Positions 9,132-17,043 of a stretch of 35,212 nucleotides of DNA are shown one piece after another (the stretch's first letter is position 1; each line of letters starts with the position of its first letter). The notes under the pieces were generated by a model. That model saw nothing but the letters and a program-made list of their open reading frames with translations, did not search any database and had not been told where the DNA came from. Origin of the DNA: Methylacidimicrobium tartarophylax (GTDB lineage: Bacteria > Verrucomicrobiota > Verrucomicrobiia > Methylacidiphilales > Methylacidiphilaceae); the NCBI RefSeq assembly GCF_902143375.2, contig NZ_CABFVA020000016.1:1-35212 (forward strand), in the 5' to 3' direction. The translations under genes were made by a program, and so were the position numbers.

Positions 9132-10886
9132 CTAAGCAAAATAGGCTTTCAGGACGTACTGCTGCAACATCCGCTGAGCATTGAAGAAGGAGCCGTTGAG
9201 CGCGATCGCTTGACGCATGACGCGCGTGTATCCCTCGGAATCTCCGTAGAACAAGGGAACGATTACGTCCTCGAGCTTGTCATAGAGATCGCGGGCATCC
9301 CTCTGAACATCGGACCCTTCTTTCCGCTGATAATGGTCTGGACCGATCGACCAACCGGTCACTCCCTCAATACATCCTTCGATCCACCAGCCGTCGAGGA
9401 CCGAAAAATTGGGGACCCCGTTAATGGCTGCCTTCATGCCGCTTGTTCCGGAGGCCTCCAGCGGAGGTTGCGGCGTATTGAGCCAGAGATCCACCCCGGC
9501 GACCAAGAGCCGCGCCAGGGCCAGATCATATTCCGCGAGATAGATCATCCGGACTTCCGGCAGCAGGCGGATCCGGGACTGCATGATTCGTTGAATCGCC
9601 CGCTTCCCCTCTTCGTCTTGCGGATGGGCCTTGCCGGCGAAAATGAGTTGAAGCGGCCCTTTCACACCAGAAATTCGCTTGAGCCGCTCGATGTCGGTCA
9701 GGATTAATTCCGGCCTCTTGTACGCGGTTGCTCGTCGAGCGAACCCGATGGTCAGAACATCCGGGTTCATCCCCGCGTTGGTCTCTCGATTGACGTACTG
9801 AATGAGCTGCGCCTTACTCTGCTCGTGCGCCTGCTGAACTTCCTCGAGAGGAGCCGCAATCGCATAGCGAACGCTAAACGCGTCGGCGCGCCAACCAGGA
9901 ATATGACGGTCGAAGAGATCCTGCATCGGCCGGCTCGCCCAATAGGGCAGATGGATACCGTTGGTGATTGAATCGATCGTCGCGGGATAAAAGAGCACCC
10001 GAGAGACTTCCGAGTGCCGCTTGGCGACGCCGTTGATGTAATGGCTAAACTCAAAGGCGAGATGGGTCAAATTGATTTCCCCATCGCAACAAAATCGGCC
10101 TTTGTATGCGCCGTCGGCAATCGCAGGCAATCGGATGACCTTCTTCACCATATCCAGAGGGAAACGGTCGTGCCCTGCCGAAACGGGGGTGTGGGTGGTG
10201 AAGGCGCACATGCGCCGCACCGCTTCGATGTCTTCGCTAGTGGGCTCGGTTCGGCCGGCGCGCTTGGCCTCCTCTTCGAGGAGCTCCAGAGTGAGCAGGC
10301 TGGAATGCCCTTCGTTCATATGAAAGAGTTCGAGCCGCTCAAAACCGAGCTTGCGCAGCATCCGGACCCCGCCGATGCCCAAGATCACCTCCTGGCAGAG
10401 TCGATAGCGATTATCCCCTCCATAGAGAAACTCGGAAAGGGCACGGTCCCACTCGGAATTCTCGGGGAGACCGGTGTCGAGAAAAAGGATCGGAACCCTT
10501 CCCTCGCCCGCGTCGCGAATCCAAAAAAGCCATGCACGCACCTGCACGGTCCGCCCCTCGAGAACTACGGAAACCCTCTCTGAAAGCTCACATAAGACAT
10601 TTTCCGGAGACCAGGCCACCGCTTCCTCCCGCTGCCATCCCTGGGCGTCGAAGCGTTGAAAGAAATAGCCCCGCCGATAAAGCAGGGTTACGCCGACCAT
10701 CGGGAGCAGCGATCCGGCGGCAGCACGGAGCGTATCGGCCGCCAAGACGCCCAGCCCACCGCTGTAGGTAGGAATCTCCTCGTCGACCGCCATTTCCATC
10801 GAGAAGTAGGCAACCTTGGCGGAGAGCTTTTCGCGAAGCGGGTCGGCGATCGGTGCCGGAGGCTTGTCCGGGTTAGGAGGCATCAT
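9132..10886 (-). CDS. glgP: Alpha-glucan phosphorylase (GT35, short form)
   Basis: 584 aa. VAYFSMEMAVDEEIPTYSGG at the N-terminus, LFHMNEGHSS, FTTHTPVSAGHDRF, TNGIHLPYW and FARRATAYKRPELI mark the family. EASGTSGMKAAINGVPNFS carries the Lys expected to bind pyridoxal phosphate, followed by LDGWWIEG. It releases glucose-1-phosphate from glycogen or maltodextrin. It is the shorter type, lacking the additional N-terminal sequence of classical glycogen phosphorylases (about 800 aa). Two ATG codons lie in tandem at the start and no strong Shine-Dalgarno is visible. It is divergent from namZ. Confidence 0.92.
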   Translation of the reverse strand: MMPPNPDKPPAPIADPLREKLSAKVAYFSMEMAVDEEIPTYSGGLGVLAADTLRAAAGSLLPMVGVTLLYRRGYFFQRFDAQGWQREEAVAWSPENVLCELSERVSVVLEGRTVQVRAWLFWIRDAGEGRVPILFLDTGLPENSEWDRALSEFLYGGDNRYRLCQEVILGIGGVRMLRKLGFERLELFHMNEGHSSLLTLELLEEEAKRAGRTEPTSEDIEAVRRMCAFTTHTPVSAGHDRFPLDMVKKVIRLPAIADGAYKGRFCCDGEINLTHLAFEFSHYINGVAKRHSEVSRVLFYPATIDSITNGIHLPYWASRPMQDLFDRHIPGWRADAFSVRYAIAAPLEEVQQAHEQSKAQLIQYVNRETNAGMNPDVLTIGFARRATAYKRPELILTDIERLKRISGVKGPLQLIFAGKAHPQDEEGKRAIQRIMQSRIRLLPEVRMIYLAEYDLALARLLVAGVDLWLNTPQPPLEASGTSGMKAAINGVPNFSVLDGWWIEGCIEGVTGWSIGPDHYQRKEGSDVQRDARDLYDKLEDVIVPLFYGDSEGYTRVMRQAIALNGSFFNAQRMLQQYVLKAYFA

Positions 10887-11146
10887 GGCAGTGGTGGGAT
10901 GAGATTCCCGGCCTTACGGTCTATGGTCACCAAACCAACCGAACCTATCCAATCCACTCCCGGCCAGCGAGCTGGCTTCCCATCTCCAACGCACGCCGGC
11001 AAGTTCGGGCGTGGGAAAGATCGAAGTTGTGCTGGCTCACACCAGCCTTACGCGGTAAAAGGGTATTGCCTGCTTACGCGACTCAATAAGCAACGAAGCC
11101 GGCCTTTTCGTTCTTTTCCCTTCCTCGTCTACGGCGCATCGAACTC
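10887..11146. other. Divergent intergenic region glgP/namZ
   Basis: This 260-bp region between two divergently read genes must contain both promoters, but no clear -35/-10 pair stands out. It holds two small inverted repeats: 10963-10968 with 10971-10976 (6-bp arms), and 11031-11035 with 11042-11046 (5-bp arms). No known riboswitch was recognised. Confidence 0.4.
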
Positions 11147-12541
11147 ATGGACCTTTCCATAATGAGGCGAATTCCGAGGAGCGATCCTTCGCCGCACTTC
11201 CTACCCGCCGAGACGGGCAAACCCTATCGCTTCCCGTCTGCCCCTGTCAAGAAGCTGGGCCTGCTTCTCGTCCTTCTCCTCTCCTGGTCGCTTCTCCTGC
11301 GAGCGGAGGCGGCCTCCGTTTTATTGGGGATCGACGTTCTCGAACGCATGCGATTCGCCCCTTTGACAGGGAAGCGGGTCGGCCTGATCACCAATCAGGC
11401 CAGCGTGGATTCGGCGGGGCGCCCCACCCGCCTGGCCCTTAAGCACGCGCCCGGAGTCCGACTCGTCGCTCTCTTTGCCCCGGAGCATGGCATCTCGGGC
11501 GACATTCGCGCCGGACGACACGTCTCCTTCCACCGCGATCCGCTGACCGGACTTCCCGTGTATCCTCTCTACGGAGATACGCGCCGCCCGACCGCTGCCA
11601 TGCTGGCGGGCCTCGATGCCCTGGTCTTCGAGCTGCAGGATATCGGTTGCCGCAGCTATACATATATCAGCACCATGATCGAAGCTATGGATGCGGCCGG
11701 GGAGTTCGGCATTCCCTTTTTCGTGCTCGACCGGCCCAACCCGCTGGGGGGCCGCCGGATCGAAGGACCTCTCGTCCATCCTCCCTGGGAGTCGTTCGTG
11801 GGGCGGATCCCGGTGCCCTACGTCCATGGAATGACCGCCGGAGAGATCGCCCGGATGGCGAACCAGAGGGGCTGGGTTTCCCATCCCTGCACCCTTCGGG
11901 TCATTCCCATGGAGGGATGGCGGCGCGACATGGTCTGGGAAGACACCGATCTGCCCTGGATACGAACCTCTCCCAATATCCCTTGGGCCACCTCACCGCT
12001 CTACTATGTGGTGACAGGATTCCTGGGAGATCTCGGCGCCGATTCTGGAGTCGGCTGGACTACCGCTCCGTTCCAATATGTAGCCGGCCGAGACCTGGAT
12101 GCTTTTTCGCTCGCCCAGGAAATCAACCGGATCGGCTACACCGGAGTTCAGGCTCTCCCGGTAGGAGGAGAACACGGCGGGGCGGCGGTGCGCCTGGAGA
12201 TCAGCCCGAGGACCAGCGTCAATCTAACCGCCTTGGGCATCTATCTGGCCTCCCGAGCGAATCAGGCCTCGCATCCCTCGCTTTTGCGTACGGCGTCGGC
12301 GAACGGCAAGGAGATGCTCTGCAAGCTCTACGGGAATTCTTCCATCTTAACCATCTTGACCCGCCATCAGAGTGTAGGAGCAATTGCCGCGCAATGGCAC
12401 GCTTCTGAACAGGCTTTTGCTCAAGCTCGGAGGCCCTATCTCCTCTACGGAGAGGCGCAAGCGATCCCAAGGGAGATTCACTACCCGCGCGCGAGGCCGG
12501 TTTACCCGCGCGCGAGGCCGGTATCCCAGGAAGACCAGTAG
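11147..12541 (+). CDS. namZ: Secreted exo-beta-N-acetylmuramidase NamZ-like (DUF1343, GH171)
   Basis: 464 aa. A basic N-terminus leads into a hydrophobic signal segment (about 37-55, LGLLLVLLLSWSLLLRAEAA), so the protein is likely exported. The DUF1343 core shows GIDVLERMRF, LTGKRVGLITNQASVD, LFAPEHGISGDIRAG, LVFELQDIGCRSYTYIS, DRPNPLGG and HGMTAGEIARMAN. Characterised members remove terminal MurNAc from peptidoglycan fragments. An ATG at 11162 is an alternative start; neither has a clear Shine-Dalgarno. The C-terminus carries a 7-residue tandem repeat. It ends 39 bp from the convergent CHAD gene. Confidence 0.9.
   Translation: MDLSIMRRIPRSDPSPHFLPAETGKPYRFPSAPVKKLGLLLVLLLSWSLLLRAEAASVLLGIDVLERMRFAPLTGKRVGLITNQASVDSAGRPTRLALKHAPGVRLVALFAPEHGISGDIRAGRHVSFHRDPLTGLPVYPLYGDTRRPTAAMLAGLDALVFELQDIGCRSYTYISTMIEAMDAAGEFGIPFFVLDRPNPLGGRRIEGPLVHPPWESFVGRIPVPYVHGMTAGEIARMANQRGWVSHPCTLRVIPMEGWRRDMVWEDTDLPWIRTSPNIPWATSPLYYVVTGFLGDLGADSGVGWTTAPFQYVAGRDLDAFSLAQEINRIGYTGVQALPVGGEHGGAAVRLEISPRTSVNLTALGIYLASRANQASHPSLLRTASANGKEMLCKLYGNSSILTILTRHQSVGAIAAQWHASEQAFAQARRPYLLYGEAQAIPREIHYPRARPVYPRARPVSQEDQ
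12482..12523 (+). repeat. 21-bp tandem duplication at the end of namZ
   Basis: Two adjacent 21-bp copies (12482-12502 and 12503-12523) differ only at the last base and encode YPRARPV twice. The repeat is in frame, lies after the conserved domain and contains a CGCGCGCG tract. It looks like recent slippage. Confidence 0.9.
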
Positions 12542-12580
12542 CCGAGCGTACGGAAAGCCTCCCGGGCGAAATCAGGCCGA

Positions 12581-13462
12581 CTACTGGAGAAGGGAGAGAA
12601 ACTTCCCTTTGCTTATCCGAAAACAGCGTCTCCCCTTCCGTATCGCTTTCTTCTGGTACCGGGCAGTCCAGTCGTCCACGAGGGAAACAAGCTTCCGTTC
12701 CGTCGGGACCGCTCGCCTCTCGATCCGGGCTTTCAAAACGTGCAGATCGTGCAGCCGCCCCAGAAGACTACCGAGCCGGAGGAACTTCGTTTCCAAGCGG
12801 GCAAGCGTCCTTCGGGAAGAAGGGCAAAACATCGCCGTCTGGTAGCCAAGCCGCTTGACCCGCTTCCTCCACTGGTGGAAGGCTTCCGGGCTCCCTTCGC
12901 GAAGCGCTTCGCGCAATCCTCGGCGACTTTTCCCGTACTCCTTTTTCAGCAACTCCTCCAGCTTTCCCTCTTGCGCCGGATGCTCGTCAAGCAGCGCAAA
13001 AAGCCGCAGCCGCCGGGCCTCGATGCCCTTTCTTGCCTGCACCAGCTTCCGCCGATCCAAAGCCCCGGCCGCTGGTTCCGGGCAATGAACCAGCGCTGCC
13101 CTCACCCTCTTCCGCCAGATCTCCTTGTCTCCCTTTGCCGCTAACCACTGAAGGATCTGGCGGCAAATTTCCTCGTCTCGGGCCCTGCCGAGATTCCCCG
13201 CGATACGCTTGATCCGCTTCTCCTCGAGCGGAACGAGTTTTCCCGGAACGCTTCCCCGCAGGAGCCGGAGATAGGCGCGCAGCTTCTTGGCGAGCACGCG
13301 AATCTGATGGACCTCCTCCGCCAAACTCAGGCTCTTCTCCGACCTCGTCTGCCTTCGTATCGCAACCTTCCACCGAGCAGCGGACCCGCTACCTTTCGTC
13401 ACTCCTCTTCCTCTGGGCCTGCTGGTCGGCTTTCTCATGCTTCCGTCGAAGGGCATTGACAC
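12581..13462 (-). CDS. CHAD domain protein
   Basis: 293 aa, very rich in Arg and Lys. The CHAD hallmarks are visible: HQIRVLAKKLRAYLRLLR (about 52-69) and, in the second half, HQWRKRVKRLGYQTAMF, each a conserved His followed by basic helices. CHAD domains bind inorganic polyphosphate and are often linked to polyphosphate granules. There is no CYTH domain in this protein or beside it. The frame opens with GTG at 13462; ATGs at 13456 and 13438 are alternatives, with an AGGAG 12 nt before the GTG. It is divergent from rpmG, and its 5' end overlaps the rpmG promoter. Confidence 0.88.
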   Translation of the reverse strand: MSMPFDGSMRKPTSRPRGRGVTKGSGSAARWKVAIRRQTRSEKSLSLAEEVHQIRVLAKKLRAYLRLLRGSVPGKLVPLEEKRIKRIAGNLGRARDEEICRQILQWLAAKGDKEIWRKRVRAALVHCPEPAAGALDRRKLVQARKGIEARRLRLFALLDEHPAQEGKLEELLKKEYGKSRRGLREALREGSPEAFHQWRKRVKRLGYQTAMFCPSSRRTLARLETKFLRLGSLLGRLHDLHVLKARIERRAVPTERKLVSLVDDWTARYQKKAIRKGRRCFRISKGKFLSLLQ

Positions 13463-13484
13463 GAACCGATTCCGCTCCTAATCT
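13456..13484 (+). promoter_or_regulatory. Sigma-70 promoter for rpmG
   Basis: TTGACA (13456-13461) and TAATCT (13479-13484) are separated by exactly 17 bp. The expected start of transcription is about 13491, only about 3 nt before the rpmG ATG. The mRNA would be nearly leaderless, and there is no Shine-Dalgarno in the interval. Confidence 0.75.
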
Positions 13485-13493
13485 TTTCTCACG

Positions 13494-13661
13494 ATGCCCA
13501 GGGAACAAGTTATTTTGGAGTGCACGGAGGCCAAGGCGGAAAAAAAGCCGGCGTCACGATACTTCGGCACCAGGAATAAGAAACTCAAGCCAGGCCGCGT
13601 AGAGCTTCGCAAGTATAACCCCTACTTGCGTCGGCATACCCTCCATCGGGAGATCAAATAG
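13494..13661 (+). CDS. rpmG: 50S ribosomal protein bL33
   Basis: 55 aa (begins [14 protein letters not shown], ends [11 protein letters not shown]). [10 protein letters not shown] and [12 protein letters not shown] match the bL33 core. Only one cysteine remains (Cys10) and the other zinc-ligand positions are replaced, so this is the zinc-independent (C-minus) form. It is a component of the 50S subunit near the E site. The ATG lies about 10 nt after the -10 box of a good promoter, implying leaderless translation. The gene is short and easily missed. It is followed by a 20-bp palindrome and the convergent ispD. Confidence 0.93.
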   Translation: MPREQVILECTEAKAEKKPASRYFGTRNKKLKPGRVELRKYNPYLRRHTLHREIK

Positions 13662-13670
13662 TTCTCCGTC

Positions 13671-13690
13671 CGATGCGGATATCCGCATCG
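13671..13690. terminator. 20-bp perfect palindrome between convergent rpmG and ispD
   Basis: The sequence CGATGCGGAT followed directly by its reverse complement is perfectly self-complementary over 20 bp. Folded as RNA it gives an 8-bp stem with a 4-nt ATAT loop. It fills the 43-bp gap between two convergent genes, suggesting a bidirectional terminator. There is no T-run on either side, so it could instead be a protein-binding site. Confidence 0.5.
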
Positions 13691-13704
13691 CGCCTGGTGA
13701 AGAA

Positions 13705-14439
13705 TTAGAGCGCTCGTTTCCCCAACAACAGTTGGCGAGCCAGTTCCCAGTCCTCGGGGCGGGTCATCTTCCCGTTAAAGCCGCTATAGGAGACCAAGCG
13801 GACTGGATGTCCGATGGCTTCCACCGCGGCTGCGTCATCCGTGACGCTCTTTCCTTTTTCTCGCAAGTTCCGGTAAGCTTCCAGCAGAAGCTCCCGACGG
13901 AAAATCTGAGGTGTCTGTACATTCCAGACCTTCCGGCGGTCGAGCGTCGCCACCACATTCCCTTGCTCATCCACCTCCTTCACGGTGTCTGCACTCGGGT
14001 TCCCGCAAGCCGCCGCCCCCTCCCGCTGAGCAACCTGGAAGATGGCTTCTATCAGTTCTCCTGTCACGAAGGGCCGAGCCGCGTCATGAACCAGAGCGAA
14101 ATGCGATCGCGGATCCGCGACTCGCAGCCCGGATTCGACCGAGTCCTGCCGTTCGGCTCCTCCTTCGACAACCTCCACCGGCACGGGAAGCGCAAGCGGA
14201 GCAATCAGTCGGGCAGCTTCTTCCCGCCTCTCCCGGGCCACCACGACCACGATTTCGAAGATGCGCGGGAATGCGGAAAGCCTTTCCAAGCAGAGCTCGA
14301 GCGCGCTTCGCGTCGTCAAGGGACGAAAGATCTTGTCGAAGCCCATCCTTCGGCTCTGTCCCGCTGCGACAAGAATCGCACCGATGACTCTCCGTTCCCT
14401 TCCGATCGACTCAGACTCCGGCGTATGCTTCACCTGCAT
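13705..14439 (-). CDS. ispD: 2-C-methyl-D-erythritol 4-phosphate cytidylyltransferase
   Basis: 244 aa, typical. Motifs: AILVAAGQSRRMGFDKIF (CTP-binding Gly-rich loop with Arg and Lys), GGAERQDSVESGL, VHDAARPFV, WNVQTPQIFRRELL, and VTDDAAAVE. The last segment GKMTRPEDWELA matches the usual ITTPEDL-type end. It makes CDP-methylerythritol in the MEP isoprenoid pathway. GGAGG lies 10 nt before the ATG. It follows mlaD by 41 bp and is probably the last gene of the mla transcript, which is not its usual neighbourhood (ispF). Confidence 0.95.
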   Translation of the reverse strand: MQVKHTPESESIGRERRVIGAILVAAGQSRRMGFDKIFRPLTTRSALELCLERLSAFPRIFEIVVVVARERREEAARLIAPLALPVPVEVVEGGAERQDSVESGLRVADPRSHFALVHDAARPFVTGELIEAIFQVAQREGAAACGNPSADTVKEVDEQGNVVATLDRRKVWNVQTPQIFRRELLLEAYRNLREKGKSVTDDAAAVEAIGHPVRLVSYSGFNGKMTRPEDWELARQLLLGKRAL

Positions 14440-14480
14440 GTCTCACAAGCCTCCGGTACGAACTTTGTGACATAGGCAGG

Positions 14481-15296
14481 TCACGGGTGCTTCGGAGGAG
14501 CGGCCGCTCTCTGCAACGTTCGTTCCGCACTGACCGGACGTGCCTGCTGAGTCGTCAATGGCTTTCCGTCCTCCTGCCGAGCCGCCACATCCGAGTAAAA
14601 GAGAACCCCTTTCCGCCGCAAATTATAGATAAAGTCTCGAAGATCGCTTGCCAGCGCCGGATCATTCAAGAGGCGGGAAATCGGTCCCCGGCCGTATTGC
14701 GCTTCCTCGAGAATGCGATCCGTTCGCGCCAGCACGCTTTGGAGATCCTTGATCGTCGCCCGAATCTCGGCCGCCACGTCCGCCGTAAGAACCTCCTCAT
14801 TCACCCGTCCGACCAAGGTACCGACTTCGTCGGCCACCTTACCCGCCGACTCCGCCACGGGCCGGAACTCTCCGGCCAGGTCAACGATCGTCTGCTGACG
14901 GGTTCCACGGACATGATCGCCCTCTTTGAGGAAAGGCGCCGACGACCCCCTCGGCGTGATCTCGATCGTCTTGTCGCCGAGCATGCCGACATCGACGATC
15001 TGAAAGAGAGCGTCTTTCCGGATCTTCGCATCCGCGTACAGCTTAAGCTGCACTTCCACCGCCCTCCCCTCCCGAATCGGATACGGGCTTCCGGCCACCC
15101 GGCCAACGGGGGCGCCCGCAAATTGAACGGGCGCGCCCCTCACGATCCCATAGGCATTCGGGAACTCCACGCTGATCTCATAAGTCGGCCGAAATTTTTC
15201 GCCATACCGTCCAAGCAGGACAACGAGAGCACCGAGCACGGCCAAGCCCGTGAGAAGAAAAACGCCCACCTGAAACTCCGCATGTTTCGTCGCCAT
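14481..15296 (-). CDS. mlaD: MCE-domain lipid transport protein (MlaD-like)
   Basis: 271 aa. One N-terminal membrane helix (about 10-28) anchors it in the inner membrane. The MCE domain (about 38-118) includes the GIVRGAPVQFAGAPVGRV segment and VDVGMLGDKTIEITP. A helical C-terminal tail follows. It is the periplasmic substrate-binding subunit of a phospholipid ABC transporter and works with the next two genes upstream, MlaF and MlaE. Only 3 bp separate it from mlaF. No MlaB (STAS) or MlaC gene is visible beside it. Confidence 0.92.
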   Translation of the reverse strand: MATKHAEFQVGVFLLTGLAVLGALVVLLGRYGEKFRPTYEISVEFPNAYGIVRGAPVQFAGAPVGRVAGSPYPIREGRAVEVQLKLYADAKIRKDALFQIVDVGMLGDKTIEITPRGSSAPFLKEGDHVRGTRQQTIVDLAGEFRPVAESAGKVADEVGTLVGRVNEEVLTADVAAEIRATIKDLQSVLARTDRILEEAQYGRGPISRLLNDPALASDLRDFIYNLRRKGVLFYSDVAARQEDGKPLTTQQARPVSAERTLQRAAAPPKHP

Positions 15297-15299
15297 AGC

Positions 15300-16049
15300 T
15301 CAACCCGCTCCAACGGTCGGTTCCTCGATCAACCCATGAACAAACGCCTTCACCACGGGATCTTCCGACGAGAGGAACTCCTCCGCGCAGCCCGCGTGAT
15401 AAATCCGCCCCGCGTGGAGGAAAGCGACCTGCTGCGCAATCTGCTCCACGCTGCGCATGTCGTGCGTCACCACGATGGTCGTCGCCCCAAATTCCTCGTT
15501 CAAGCATCGAATCAGATCCGTGATCTCCGTAGAGCCGATCGGATCCAGTCCCGCAGTCGGCTCATCGTAGAAAATCAGCTTCGGCCGAGAAATGATCGCG
15601 CGCGCGAGCGCCACCCTCTTCCGCATCCCTCCGCTGAGTTCCGCAGGCATCTTCTTCTCATGTCCTTTGAGAAAGAGCCGCTCCAGAATGCGCGAAACTT
15701 TCTCACGGATCTCGCTTTCGGGCCTTCGCCTCTCCCGCAGCGCGAAGGCCACATTATCCTCGACGTTCATGAAGTCGAACAGGGCACCGTTCTGGAAAAC
15801 CATTCCCATCTCGCGCCGAAGCGGCGCAAGCTCCCGGTCCCGCAAGGGGACCAGATTGGTCTCTCCATACCAAATTTCCCCCGAATCCGGCTTGATTAGA
15901 CCCAGAATCAATCGGAGAAGGACACTCTTCCCGGCTCCGCTGCGCCCCACGACGCAAAGACGTTCCTTTGGCGCGACTTCCAGGTTTACCCCTTCCAACA
16001 CCTGCTGCGTCCCGAGGGTTTTGGTCACTTCCACGAGTCGGAGCACCAT
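15300..16049 (-). CDS. mlaF: ABC transporter ATP-binding protein (MlaF-like)
   Basis: 249 aa from the ATG. Walker A GRSGAGKS (about 35-42), Q-loop FQNGALFDFMNVEDNV, signature LSGGMRKRVALARA (about 138-151), Walker B LIFYDEPTAGLD and a switch His (VVTHDM) are intact. It is the energising subunit of the MCE lipid transporter. Its ATG overlaps the mlaE stop (TGATG); a GTG three bases upstream is an alternative. Confidence 0.95.
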   Translation of the reverse strand: MVLRLVEVTKTLGTQQVLEGVNLEVAPKERLCVVGRSGAGKSVLLRLILGLIKPDSGEIWYGETNLVPLRDRELAPLRREMGMVFQNGALFDFMNVEDNVAFALRERRRPESEIREKVSRILERLFLKGHEKKMPAELSGGMRKRVALARAIISRPKLIFYDEPTAGLDPIGSTEITDLIRCLNEEFGATTIVVTHDMRSVEQIAQQVAFLHAGRIYHAGCAEEFLSSEDPVVKAFVHGLIEEPTVGAG

Positions 16050-16831
16050 CACGACGCCAAAATGAGGTTCATGAGGAAACTAAAAAAGAAGTTGGAAATC
16101 AACACGGTGATCGAAGAAAAGACCATCGCCTCCGTTGCCGCGATACCGACTCCCTCCGCGCTCAGGCGACAGCGAAGGCCTCGGTGGCAGCTGATCAGCA
16201 CGATAATCGCGGCGAAAAATAGGGCTTTGATTTCACCCATCCAGATATCTTTCGCTCCCGTGAACTTCACTGTATTGTCCCAATAGAAGGTCGGGTCCAC
16301 GCCCAGCAGCAGAGTGGAAACGAGGTAGCCCAACAAGATGCCCGTTCCGCTCGTCAATGCGACCAGGAAGGGCATGGAGACCAACAGGCCCAGGAACCGC
16401 GGCACGATCAAATATTGGGTTGGGTCGACCGCGAGGGCGCGCAGTGCGTCGATCTGCTCGGTGACCCGCATCGTGGAGAGTTCGGCCGCCATCGCGGAGC
16501 CCACCCGGCCGGAAATCATGAGGGCACAAAGCACTGGCCCCAACTCCCGAAGCATGGAAATCGCAACAACCGGGCCCGTGGCCGAGGACATCCCGAACTT
16601 TCCGAATCGGAACTGCGTCTGAGCCGCGAAGACCGCTCCGGTAAAGGCTCCAGTGATCAGAACGACTCCCTGGGAGCGCATTCCAATTCGAATAATCTGA
16701 TCTAAAAAAAGTTCCCAACGGAGTCGGTAGCGGAAGATGCTGTAGACGACATCCGCAAATAAAAAGTAGATGGCGCCGGCGGCTTCCAGCAGCCCGCTCC
16801 ATCCGCTTACGAAATGCCGAAGCAACTTCAC
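16049..16831 (-). CDS. mlaE: MCE/Mla transporter permease (MlaE-like)
   Basis: 260 aa, the usual length. It has the family motif MRVTEQIDALRALAVDPTQYL (about 120-140), GPVVAISMLRELGPVLCALMISGRVGSAMAAEL before it, and several hydrophobic segments. It is the membrane permease of the lipid transporter and the first gene of mlaE-mlaF-mlaD-ispD. The start is GTG with a weak ribosome site. It is divergent from murB. Confidence 0.93.
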   Translation of the reverse strand: MKLLRHFVSGWSGLLEAAGAIYFLFADVVYSIFRYRLRWELFLDQIIRIGMRSQGVVLITGAFTGAVFAAQTQFRFGKFGMSSATGPVVAISMLRELGPVLCALMISGRVGSAMAAELSTMRVTEQIDALRALAVDPTQYLIVPRFLGLLVSMPFLVALTSGTGILLGYLVSTLLLGVDPTFYWDNTVKFTGAKDIWMGEIKALFFAAIIVLISCHRGLRCRLSAEGVGIAATEAMVFSSITVLISNFFFSFLMNLILAS

Positions 16832-17017
16832 GCCGATCTGATTTTAGAGGCACAGGGAGAATCCACGACGCCCGGAGCCGACAGCCCTCATAAAAACCAA
16901 TGGCTCCGCCAACAAGCAAACCTTTTCAGCAATGGGGCCCCCTCCGCCAATCCCGCAGCGGCCATCCGTCGGATGCAGTCGATTTTCACCAGGCTCTCCC
17001 CCCAAAAGAATACGGAT

Positions 17018-17034
17018 GCCGCCGGGCGGCTTTT
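17018..17034 (+). other. Terminator-like hairpin just before murB
   Basis: GCCGC (17018-17022) and GCGGC (17026-17030) form a 5-bp GC stem with a 3-nt loop, followed directly by TTTTCT. It ends about 10 nt before the murB ATG. Placed in the leader it could act as an attenuator or mask the start, but it may be chance in GC-rich DNA. Confidence 0.3.
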
Positions 17035-17043
17035 CTGCTATCG

